From GCA-2719315 sp964448645 (GTDB lineage Bacteria; Bacteroidota; Bacteroidia; Flavobacteriales; Flavobacteriaceae), in NCBI GenBank assembly GCA_964448645.1, contig CAYUZY010000046.1, positions 1-14,779 on the forward strand: 14,779 nt of DNA, read 5' to 3'. Of this stretch, positions 6,464-13,887 are shown piece after piece; the stretch's first letter is position 1, and each line of letters starts with the position of its first letter. The notes beneath the pieces are model-generated. The model did not search any database. It was given only the letters and a program-made list of their open reading frames with translations, and was not told the DNA's origin. The translations under genes were made by a program, and so were the position numbers.

Positions 6464-8180
6464 ATTTTTTATTATTTCAGTTTTAATATTATTTGTTAAT
6501 AATGCCCTTTTTGCTCAATCTCAGAAAGACACACTTAAAACGCAACAGATAACGGTAATAAAATCATATACACCAAGTTTGTCAGATGCTTTTTTAATAT
6601 CTTCATTTCCAAATGTTAATGATTCTATATATATAAAAAATAATAAGTTAAATTATAATATTCTTGAAAATCAAATATTTTCAACATTTGAACCAAATAA
6701 GGCTAAGCCCTTAAAATTGATACGTCAAAAAAATCAGAGTTTGTTTAACACAAGCTTTTATTCTGGTCTTGGAAATAAAGGTCAATTTTTGATTAGAATG
6801 TTAAGTTTAATTCCCATAGACAGAAATCAAAGTTATGGTTTTATTGTTAATAGAAATGGATATTCAAAAGATGTTTTAAACTCAGAGATAAATAGTAACA
6901 AGAATTCTTTTTTGATAGGAGCTAATCACATTTTAAAGACAAATGAAATAAGATCTGACAGTAAATTGACCTTTGATATGAATAGAAATAATTATTATGG
7001 TATTTATAATGATGGTTTTAATGAATTTTTTATAAAAAATATAGATCCCCTGATTTCTTTAAGTCGATTTAATCTTCATAATAATACTGTTTTTTATGAT
7101 AATATTATTAATTCATTGGAATTTAAAGTAAGCAATACATCAGATAATTATAATTCATCAGAACAGGAATTAGATTTTTCTACTAACTTAAAAATTTCTA
7201 TTTCAAGAAGTGATTTGAAATTTCAAATTAAGCTGAAAGGATTAAATTCTAGATTTAAGGAAGATTTTTTTATTAAAACACCTATTGATTTAAAGTATTT
7301 AAACACAGGCGCCAAAATAGAATGGATAAAAATTAATAATGATTTTAAAATTAAGATAGGAGCTAAGATTGATTATATTGATAAACCCAATTTACTTGGA
7401 TCTAAATTGAATTATTATCCAAATATATATTTTGAATATAATAAAAATCAAAAAGTTGTTCCTTACTTGATATCAGACGGTAAATTAATAATGAATTCAT
7501 ATTCGCTTTTTTCTCAAAAGAATCCTTTTATAGCGCCAGTTTTTAAATTAAAACCTACTAGTAAAAACTATAATTCTAGAATTGGTTTAAAATCTTTTGT
7601 TTATTCAAATATAGAATTTGATTTTAGTATTGGATATGATGATGTTGAAAATTTTAGTTTGTTTAGAAGACTTCCTTATAGTTTAAATTTAGATGAAAAT
7701 TCTTATAGCCTTTCAAATGCTTATGAAATATATTATACAGACTTAAGTTTAATTGATTTTAATTTAAAATTTAAATTAAAATTTGGAAATAATAATAATT
7801 TTTTATTTCAAGCCAAATATTTAAGTTATAATGTTAAGGATAACTCTCCTGTTTTTAATCTACCTGATATAAGTATGAATTTTGAGGGTCAAATTAATTT
7901 AAGTAAAAGAATAAACATTTATTTAACTTCTAAGTTTATAGGGAATAGAAAAAATGCTAAATGGACTTATTTGTTAAATGAAGATCCTAAATCATCTCAG
8001 TATCAGATTAAAGACCTACCAATTTATTATAGTCTAAATTTAAATGTTAACTATAAATTGTTAGATGAATTTGATTTAAATGGATCATTTGAATTAAATA
8101 ATAGAAATGGTATATGGGGAAATTTTTATGAACACAAGAACTTGTTTTTGATTGGAGCTCGATATAAGTTTAATCTTTAA
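6447..8180 (+). CDS. Outer-membrane beta-barrel protein (TonB-receptor-like, no plug seen)
   Basis: A 577-residue protein with a Sec signal peptide (hydrophobic residues 7-22, likely cleavage FA|QS after Ala23). The mature start contains QQITVIKSYTPSLSDAF, a segment I associate with proteins labelled TonB-dependent receptor in flavobacteria, followed by long stretches of alternating polar and hydrophobic residues rich in Asn, Tyr and Phe, typical of membrane beta-strands. It ends LIGARYKFNL, resembling a terminal barrel strand, although the last residue is Leu and not Phe. I find no carboxypeptidase-like N-terminal domain and no recognisable plug, and at 577 residues it is shorter than ordinary TonB receptors; an import role is therefore unproven. 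Start ATG 6447 overlaps the TPR gene by 17 bases; an in-frame ATG at 6456, just after AAAGG, is an equally good start (8-base overlap). Translational coupling with the TPR gene is likely. Confidence 0.75.
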   Translation: MKRMNRFFIISVLILFVNNALFAQSQKDTLKTQQITVIKSYTPSLSDAFLISSFPNVNDSIYIKNNKLNYNILENQIFSTFEPNKAKPLKLIRQKNQSLFNTSFYSGLGNKGQFLIRMLSLIPIDRNQSYGFIVNRNGYSKDVLNSEINSNKNSFLIGANHILKTNEIRSDSKLTFDMNRNNYYGIYNDGFNEFFIKNIDPLISLSRFNLHNNTVFYDNIINSLEFKVSNTSDNYNSSEQELDFSTNLKISISRSDLKFQIKLKGLNSRFKEDFFIKTPIDLKYLNTGAKIEWIKINNDFKIKIGAKIDYIDKPNLLGSKLNYYPNIYFEYNKNQKVVPYLISDGKLIMNSYSLFSQKNPFIAPVFKLKPTSKNYNSRIGLKSFVYSNIEFDFSIGYDDVENFSLFRRLPYSLNLDENSYSLSNAYEIYYTDLSLIDFNLKFKLKFGNNNNFLFQAKYLSYNVKDNSPVFNLPDISMNFEGQINLSKRINIYLTSKFIGNRKNAKWTYLLNEDPKSSQYQIKDLPIYYSLNLNVNYKLLDEFDLNGSFELNNRNGIWGNFYEHKNLFLIGARYKFNL

Positions 8181-8247
8181 TATTATTATTTTAATAAACT
8201 AAAACAAAGAATTTAGAGTTTAATTTCTAATGATTATTGAAATTGAT

Positions 8248-8255
8248 TACTTTTG
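8248..8255 (+). promoter_or_regulatory. -7 promoter element for the amidohydrolase gene
   Basis: TACTTTTG is an exact TANNTTTG match 37 bases before the ATG at 8293. A TTTC at 8224-8227, 20 bases upstream, may serve as a weak -33 element. The element overlaps the left half of the palindrome at 8251-8264. Confidence 0.5.
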
Positions 8256-8264
8256 GATCCAAAA
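8251..8264. repeat. 14-bp perfect palindrome at the amidohydrolase promoter
   Basis: TTTTGGATCCAAAA is its own reverse complement. It covers the last five bases of the predicted -7 element and the expected transcription start (about 8259-8262), a position where a bound dimeric repressor would block initiation. Operator function is inferred only from symmetry and position. Confidence 0.45.
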
Positions 8265-8292
8265 TTTAAATACATTACAAAAAACATAAAAC

Positions 8293-9945
8293 ATGATTTG
8301 TTTAAAACTTTATAATAAAATAAAATATTTATTTTTATTTTTTTGTATTTTTTTTCATTTTAGCTGTGACAAGAAGATAGATCTTTTAGTTCACAATGCG
8401 GTAGTTTATACTGTTGATGATAACGGAAATAAACGATCTGCATTTGCTGTAAATAACGGGAAGTTTATTGCAGTGGGGGGAGATGAAATTATGGAAAAGT
8501 ACTCTGCAAAAAGTGTTGTAGATGCTAAAGGGCTCCCTGTATACCCAGGTTTTATAGATTCTCATTGTCATTATTTGAGTTTGGGGTTAAAGCAAAGTGA
8601 GATAGATTTGGTTGGCACTAATAGTTTAGATGAAGTGCTAACAAAAGTCAAAGAATATTCTGAAAAAGAAGAAAAAAAATTTATAATAGGTAGAGGGTGG
8701 GATCAGAATGATTGGGAAAATAAATCTCTTCCAACTAAAGAAAAGTTAGATGTTTTATTTCCTGAAACCCCAGTAATATTGACTAGAGTTGATGGTCATG
8801 CAATGTTAGTTAATCAGAAAGTTCTTGATCTTGCTGGAATTACTTTAAACACTAAGGTTGATGGAGGGGAAGTAGTTATAAATAATAACAAAATTACTGG
8901 TGTTTTAATTGATTCTGCGATGAGTTTTGTAAAAAAAATAATACCTAAAAAAACAATAGAGGATAAAATAGAAGCATTAGTAAATGCCCAAGAAATTTCT
9001 TTTTCTAATGGTTTAACTACTGTTAGTGATGCTGGCTTAGAGAAGGAAGATATCTTATTAATTGATAGTCTTCAATCTAAGGGTATACTCCAAATAAAAG
9101 TGTATGCAATGATTTCAAATAAAAAAGAATCTTTAGATTACTTTCTTAAAAGAGGGATAATAAAAACAGATTTTTTAAACGTAAGATCTGTTAAAGTATA
9201 TGCAGATGGAGCCCTAGGTTCTAGAGGTGCAGCATTAAAAAAACCTTATTCAGATAGAAGAGGTCACAAGGGGGCTTTTTTAACCTCTATTGACTCTATA
9301 GAATCATTAGCTTACAGACTTGCTCAAACTGGTTTTCAAATGAATACTCATGCAATTGGAGATGCTTCAATTTCGAATGTATTAGATGCTTACAAAAAAG
9401 CTTTAGTTTTTTTAGATGATCCTAGATGGAGAATAGAACATGTCCAGATTATTGACACTTCTGATATTAGTTTATTTAATAAAAAAATAATTCCATCAGT
9501 TCAACCTACCCATGCTACAAGTGATATGTATTGGGTTGAAGACAGAATAGGTCCTTCAAGAATGGTTGGCGCATATGCTTATAAAGATCTATTAAAAGAA
9601 GCTGGTATAATTGCTTTGGGAACAGATTTTCCTGTTGAGAATGTCAGTCCAATTCATACATTTTATGCTGCCGTTACTAGAAAAGACTTAAATGGTTATC
9701 CTGAAAATGGTTTTAATTTTGAAAATGCATTGTCTAGAGAAGATGCATTGAGAGGAATGACAATATGGGGAGCAAAAGCTAATTTTGAGGAAAAAGAAAA
9801 GGGGAGTATTGAAGTAGGCAAAAAAGCTGATTTTATAATATTAGATAGAGATATAATGGACGAAACAGACAAAAGAATAATTACAACAAAAGTTGTTGCT
9901 ACAATAGTAGATGGAAATATTGTTTACAGCAATAGGTTTAATTAA
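8293..9945 (+). CDS. Lipoprotein amidohydrolase, Amidohydro_3 (YtcJ-like) family
   Basis: A metal-dependent hydrolase of the amidohydrolase superfamily (550 residues, normal for the family). Residues 1-25 form a lipoprotein-type signal peptide: KIKY, a Phe/Leu-rich core, then FHFSC with Cys25 as the lipid attachment site, so the enzyme is predicted to be membrane-anchored outside the cytoplasm. Features in order: N-terminal sandwich (DLLVHNAVVYTVD), first metal motif His91-x-His93 in FIDSHCH, GRGWDQNDW, DGHAMLVN, VKVYADGALGSRGA, metal His353 in NTHAIGD, His383 in RIEHVQI, catalytic Asp445 in ALGTDFPVE, and the C-terminal GSIEVGKKADF...D motif. All expected metal-site residues are present, so it should be active. 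Substrate unknown: relatives act on amides, N-acyl compounds and cyclic ureides. It has its own promoter with an overlapping palindrome and no obvious functional link to either neighbour. The family call is firm; lipidation is likely. Confidence 0.88.
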   Translation: MICLKLYNKIKYLFLFFCIFFHFSCDKKIDLLVHNAVVYTVDDNGNKRSAFAVNNGKFIAVGGDEIMEKYSAKSVVDAKGLPVYPGFIDSHCHYLSLGLKQSEIDLVGTNSLDEVLTKVKEYSEKEEKKFIIGRGWDQNDWENKSLPTKEKLDVLFPETPVILTRVDGHAMLVNQKVLDLAGITLNTKVDGGEVVINNNKITGVLIDSAMSFVKKIIPKKTIEDKIEALVNAQEISFSNGLTTVSDAGLEKEDILLIDSLQSKGILQIKVYAMISNKKESLDYFLKRGIIKTDFLNVRSVKVYADGALGSRGAALKKPYSDRRGHKGAFLTSIDSIESLAYRLAQTGFQMNTHAIGDASISNVLDAYKKALVFLDDPRWRIEHVQIIDTSDISLFNKKIIPSVQPTHATSDMYWVEDRIGPSRMVGAYAYKDLLKEAGIIALGTDFPVENVSPIHTFYAAVTRKDLNGYPENGFNFENALSREDALRGMTIWGAKANFEEKEKGSIEVGKKADFIILDRDIMDETDKRIITTKVVATIVDGNIVYSNRFN

Positions 9946-10071
9946 CTTATAGATTTTAACTTTCTAACATCGAAAAATAAAAATTGATTAAAATTTTTTA
10001 TAAAAAACACTAATTAAGTTTATTTTTTTAATCTAATACAATATTTTAATAAATTTATTTAAAAAAACCAC

Positions 10072-10079
10072 TACTTTTG
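10072..10079 (+). promoter_or_regulatory. -7 promoter element for asnB
   Basis: TACTTTTG is an exact TANNTTTG match ending 14 bases before the asnB ATG, predicting a 5' leader of roughly 10 bases. The surrounding A/T tracts show no convincing TTG at the usual -33 spacing. The rest of the 148-base gap (9946-10093) is AT-rich with no ORF or clear hairpin. Confidence 0.5.
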
Positions 10080-10093
10080 ATAAAAAATATTAC

Positions 10094-11761
10094 ATGTGTG
10101 GAGTTGTTTGTGCTTTTGATTTAAAAGAAAAAATATCTTCTTTACGACCTAAAATCCTTGAAATGTCAAAAAAAGTAAGACATAGGGGGCCTGATTGGAA
10201 TGGAATCTTTGATTCAAAAAATGCAATTTTAGCACATGAAAGATTAGCTATAGTTGACCCAACTTCTGGTAAACAACCTCTTTATGGTCAAAATAATAAT
10301 TTAGTGTTAGCGGCAAATGGAGAAATTTATAATCATCTTGATTTAAGGAAGTCTTTAAAAAACAAATATAATTTTAAAACAAAATCAGATTGTGAAATTT
10401 TACTTGCTTTATATGAAGAAGAAGGAGTTGAATTTTTAAATAAATTAAATGGAATATTTGCTTTTGCCTTATATGATATTGAAAATGACGAATATTTTAT
10501 CGCTAGAGATCATATGGGAATAATTCCATTGTATATGGGTTGGGATAATAAAGGTACTTTTTATGTTGCTTCTGAATTAAAGGCTTTAGAAGGAACATGT
10601 AATAAAATTGAACTTTTTCTTCCAGGAAATTATTATAGCAGTAAATCAAAAAAGTTTATAAAATGGTACAATCCTAAATGGAGATCATACAAACTTGTAG
10701 AAAATAATGAAACTTTTATAAAAAAAATTCACGATTCTTTGTCTGATGCAGTATACAGACAATTAATGAGTGATGTTCCATATGGAGTTTTATTATCTGG
10801 AGGTCTAGATTCATCAATTACTTCTGCTCTAGCTAAAAAGTTTTCATCAAAAAGAATTGAATCAAAAGGAAAACAATCAGCTTGGTGGCCTCAACTACAC
10901 TCTTTTTCTGTTGGACTTGAGGGCTCTCCAGATCTTAAAGCAGCTAAAGAGGTGGCTGATTTTATAGGAACAGTACATCATGAAATTAAATTTACAATAC
11001 AAGAAGGATTAGATGCCATTAGAGAAGTTATTTATCATCTTGAAACATATGATGTTACAACTGTAAGAGCTTCTACGCCAATGTATTTAATGGCGAGATC
11101 AATTAAATCTTTAGGAATAAAAATGGTATTATCAGGAGAAGGAGCAGATGAATTGTTTGGAGGGTATTTATATTTTCACAAAGCCCCTTCAGCTAAAGAA
11201 TTTCACGAAGAAACCGTTAGAAAATTAGACAATTTACACAAATATGACTGTTTAAGAGCTAATAAATCTCTTGCTGCATGGGGTATTGAGGGTAGAGTTC
11301 CTTTTTTAGATAAAAAATTTATTGATGTCGCAATGACAATAAATCCTAAGGATAAAATGATAAATTCAGAGAGGATGGAAAAATGGGTTTTAAGAAAAGC
11401 TTTTGAAAATTATCTCCCCAAAAATGTAGTTTGGAGACAAAAAGAACAATTTTCTGATGGAGTTGGTTATGATTGGATTGATACTTTAAAGGATTTAGTT
11501 GATAAAGAGATTTCAGATGAACAAATGATAAACGCACATTATAGATTTCCTATTCAAACACCACAAAACAAGGAAGAATTTTATTATAGATCAATATTTG
11601 AAAGTCATTTTTTAAGTGATGCCGCTGCCCTAAGTGTACCATCGGTTCCTTCTGTAGCCTGCAGCACACCTGTTGCATTGGCCTGGGATAAAGCTTTTAA
11701 GAATCAAAATGATCCAAGTGGAAGAGCTGTTCTTAAAATTCATGAAAAGTCTTATAAATAA
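10094..11761 (+). CDS. asnB: Asparagine synthase B (glutamine-hydrolysing)
   Basis: Makes asparagine from aspartate, glutamine and ATP in the cytoplasm. At 555 residues it is essentially the length of E. coli AsnB (554). Met-Cys-Gly start: Cys2 becomes the N-terminal nucleophile of the glutaminase domain (about 2-190), with RHRGPDWNG, HERLAIVDP and NGEIYNH also present. The synthetase domain carries the ATP pyrophosphatase loop SGGLDSS (235-241), the AWWPQLHSFSVGL segment, GTVHHEI, TYDVTT, SGEGADELFGGY and GRVPFLDKKF. The C-terminus (VACST...DPSGRA) also follows the E. coli form, so this is the classic AsnB subtype and not a lasso-peptide or capsule-type relative. It lies upstream of gyrB with a 103-base gap holding a gyrB promoter, so the two are probably separate units. 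Confidence 0.96.
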   Translation: MCGVVCAFDLKEKISSLRPKILEMSKKVRHRGPDWNGIFDSKNAILAHERLAIVDPTSGKQPLYGQNNNLVLAANGEIYNHLDLRKSLKNKYNFKTKSDCEILLALYEEEGVEFLNKLNGIFAFALYDIENDEYFIARDHMGIIPLYMGWDNKGTFYVASELKALEGTCNKIELFLPGNYYSSKSKKFIKWYNPKWRSYKLVENNETFIKKIHDSLSDAVYRQLMSDVPYGVLLSGGLDSSITSALAKKFSSKRIESKGKQSAWWPQLHSFSVGLEGSPDLKAAKEVADFIGTVHHEIKFTIQEGLDAIREVIYHLETYDVTTVRASTPMYLMARSIKSLGIKMVLSGEGADELFGGYLYFHKAPSAKEFHEETVRKLDNLHKYDCLRANKSLAAWGIEGRVPFLDKKFIDVAMTINPKDKMINSERMEKWVLRKAFENYLPKNVVWRQKEQFSDGVGYDWIDTLKDLVDKEISDEQMINAHYRFPIQTPQNKEEFYYRSIFESHFLSDAAALSVPSVPSVACSTPVALAWDKAFKNQNDPSGRAVLKIHEKSYK

Positions 11762-11837
11762 CTTATAAAAAATTTAATCTTTTCCACATTCTAATGTTGA
11801 TAACTTGTCTTTATTTATAAGGGTTTAGGATAAACTT

Positions 11838-11845
11838 AAGGCCTT
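11838..11845. repeat. 8-bp palindrome upstream of the gyrB -7 element
   Basis: AAGGCCTT is a perfect palindrome in the spacer just upstream of the gyrB -7 element, in otherwise AT-rich DNA. It might be a regulator site, but at eight bases it can easily be chance. Confidence 0.2.
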
Positions 11846-11851
11846 TATATT

Positions 11852-11859
11852 TATCTTTG
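11852..11859 (+). promoter_or_regulatory. -7 promoter element for gyrB
   Basis: TATCTTTG is an exact TANNTTTG match ending 5 bases before the gyrB ATG (11865). Because transcription in Bacteroidota starts only a few bases after this element, the gyrB message would be leaderless or nearly so. No clear TTG at standard -33 spacing was found. Confidence 0.5.
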
Positions 11860-11864
11860 TAAAC

Positions 11865-13841
11865 ATGGAACAAGAAAGCTTATTTAACGAAGATAAAATC
11901 GTTGATAAACAATCCTCCAAAGAAAATTATTCTGCTGAAAGTATTCAGGCTCTTGAAGGCATTGAACATGTAAGAAAGAGACCTTCAATGTACATAGGTG
12001 ATGTGGGCCCTAGAGGACTTCATCATTTAGTTTATGAGGTTATTGATAATTCTATAGATGAAGCAATGGGAGGTTATTGTGACAAAATAGATCTTACAAT
12101 TAATGAAGATAATTCAATAACTGTAGTTGATAATGGAAGAGGTATTCCGGTAGGAATTCATAAAAAAGAAGGAGTATCAGCTTTAGAGGTTGTAATGACT
12201 AAAATAGGAGCTGGGGGTAAATTTGATAAAGATTCATATAAAGTTTCAGGGGGGTTGCATGGAGTAGGGGTTTCGTGTGTAAATGCTTTATCTGAAAAAT
12301 TAACAGCAACTGTATATCGAGATGGAAAAATATGGGAGCAAGAATATGAAAGAGGAAAAGCTATAGAACCTGTTAAAGAAACAGGAAATTCAAAATCTAA
12401 TGGAACATCTGTTACATTTCTTCCTGATAGGGACATTTTTACTGAGACAATTGATTTTAACTATGAAACCTTATCATTAAGAATGAGGGAGTTATCTTAT
12501 TTAAATAAAGGTATAAAGATTTCTATTTTAGATAAAAGAAAAAAAGATAATAAAGGAAATTATATAGGTGAAAACTTTTTTTCAAAAGAAGGTTTAAAGG
12601 AATTTATTGGGTTTCTTGATGAAACTAGAGAAGCAATAATAGGAAATGTTATTTCTATGGAGGGAGAAAAAAATGGAATCCCAGTGGAAGTTGCTATGAT
12701 ATATAATACCTCATATTCAGAAAATCTTCATTCATTTGTAAATAATATTAATACACATGAAGGAGGAACTCATTTGGCAGGCTTTAGAAGAGGTCTTACT
12801 TCTACTTTAAAAAAATATGCCGATTCATCAGGGCTATTAGATAAATTAAAATTTGAAATAGCAGGTGATGATTTTAGAGAAGGTCTTACGGCAATTATAT
12901 CTGTAAAGGTTAGTGAACCTCAATTTGAGGGACAAACAAAAACAAAGTTAGGAAACAGGGATGTTACGTCTGCAGTTTCTCAATCTGTTTCAGATATGCT
13001 TGAGAGCTATCTTGAAGAACATCCTAATGATGCTAAAGTTATTGTTCAAAAGGTAATGCTTGCTGCTCAAGCTAGACATGCTGCAAAGAAAGCTAGAGAA
13101 ATGGTTCAAAGAAAAACTGTTATGAGTGGAGGAGGTTTACCTGGAAAACTATCTGATTGTTCTGAGCAAGACCCTGAAAAATGTGAAGTGTTTTTGGTTG
13201 AAGGGGATTCAGCCGGAGGTACAGCTAAACAAGGACGTGATAGAAAATTTCAGGCTATTTTACCTTTAAGAGGCAAGATCTTAAATGTTGAAAAAGCTAT
13301 GCAACATAGGGTTTTTGAGAATGAAGAAATTAGAAATATTTATACTGCATTAGGTGTAACGATCGGTACAGAAGAAGATAGTAAAGCATTAAATATTGAA
13401 AAATTAAGATATCATAAAATTATCATTATGTGTGATGCAGATGTTGATGGAAGTCATATCTCAACTTTGATACTTACTTTTTTCTTTAGATATATGAGGG
13501 AGTTAATAGAGTTAGGAAATATTTATATTGCAACACCTCCATTATATCTTGTTAAAAAAGGAGCTAAGAAAGATTATGCTTGGTCAGATGATCAAAGAGA
13601 TAATTTAGTTAAAGAATATGGGCAAGGTACTTCAATTCAAAGATATAAAGGTTTAGGAGAAATGAATCATGAACAATTATGGGATACAACAATGAATCCT
13701 GAACAAAGAACTTTAAGAAAGGTTTCAATTGATAATCCTGGTGAAGCTGATAGGGTTTTTTCTATGTTGATGGGAGATGAAGTGCCTCCAAGAAGGGAAT
13801 TTATTGAAAAAAATGCTATTTATGCTAATATTGATGCATAA
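11865..13841 (+). CDS. gyrB: DNA gyrase subunit B
   Basis: ATPase subunit of DNA gyrase, which with GyrA introduces negative supercoils. The 658 residues show the GHKL ATPase (Glu58 and Asn62 in YEVIDNSIDEA, DNGRGIP from 89, GGLHGVGVSCVNAL near 129), the transducer region (NNINTHEGGTHLAGFR, QTKTKLG), and the TOPRIM domain with EGDSAGG (446-452), PLRGKILNVEKA and DADVDGSH (524-531), then QRYKGLGEMN and the MMNPEQRTL-like tail (here TMNPEQRTL). The stretch SAGGTAKQGRDRKFQAILPLRGKILN-like around TOPRIM marks GyrB and not ParE, whose TOPRIM region differs. No large insertion before the tail is seen. Length is normal for Bacteroidota. It precedes mdh by 46 bases and may be transcribed into it; a gyrB-mdh pair is, as I recall, common in flavobacteria. 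The message may be leaderless. Confidence 0.97.
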   Translation: MEQESLFNEDKIVDKQSSKENYSAESIQALEGIEHVRKRPSMYIGDVGPRGLHHLVYEVIDNSIDEAMGGYCDKIDLTINEDNSITVVDNGRGIPVGIHKKEGVSALEVVMTKIGAGGKFDKDSYKVSGGLHGVGVSCVNALSEKLTATVYRDGKIWEQEYERGKAIEPVKETGNSKSNGTSVTFLPDRDIFTETIDFNYETLSLRMRELSYLNKGIKISILDKRKKDNKGNYIGENFFSKEGLKEFIGFLDETREAIIGNVISMEGEKNGIPVEVAMIYNTSYSENLHSFVNNINTHEGGTHLAGFRRGLTSTLKKYADSSGLLDKLKFEIAGDDFREGLTAIISVKVSEPQFEGQTKTKLGNRDVTSAVSQSVSDMLESYLEEHPNDAKVIVQKVMLAAQARHAAKKAREMVQRKTVMSGGGLPGKLSDCSEQDPEKCEVFLVEGDSAGGTAKQGRDRKFQAILPLRGKILNVEKAMQHRVFENEEIRNIYTALGVTIGTEEDSKALNIEKLRYHKIIIMCDADVDGSHISTLILTFFFRYMRELIELGNIYIATPPLYLVKKGAKKDYAWSDDQRDNLVKEYGQGTSIQRYKGLGEMNHEQLWDTTMNPEQRTLRKVSIDNPGEADRVFSMLMGDEVPPRREFIEKNAIYANIDA

Positions 13842-13853
13842 TAATATATTTTA

Positions 13854-13875
13854 CAAAATTTAATTTTCAATTTTG
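13854..13875. repeat. 7-bp inverted repeat between gyrB and mdh
   Basis: CAAAATT (13854-13860) and AATTTTG (13869-13875) are exact reverse complements with an 8-base centre. It could be a weak hairpin after gyrB or an operator for mdh. The right arm is also part of CAATTTTG, one mismatch from TANNTTTG, 12 bases before the mdh ATG. Low complexity makes chance likely. Confidence 0.25.
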
Positions 13876-13887
13876 ATATAGATAATT

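Noticed and set aside
8230..8289. 19-codon plus-strand ORF ending three bases before the amidohydrolase ATG
   Set aside because: The predicted promoter and transcription start lie inside it, so it would not be on the message; composition is unremarkable.
8386..8571. 61-codon minus-strand ORF inside the amidohydrolase gene
   Set aside because: Antisense shadow of a clearly coding frame.
11346..11537. 63-codon minus-strand ORF inside asnB
   Set aside because: Antisense shadow; asnB conservation across this stretch explains the sequence.
11762..11821. CTTATAAA ... TTTATAAG inverted match between asnB and gyrB
   Set aside because: Arms are about 45 bases apart and AT-only apart from the end bases; likely chance in this composition.
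12158..12436. 92-codon minus-strand ORF inside gyrB
   Set aside because: Antisense shadow over the conserved GyrB ATPase domain; Ser/Pro-rich with no recognisable domain.
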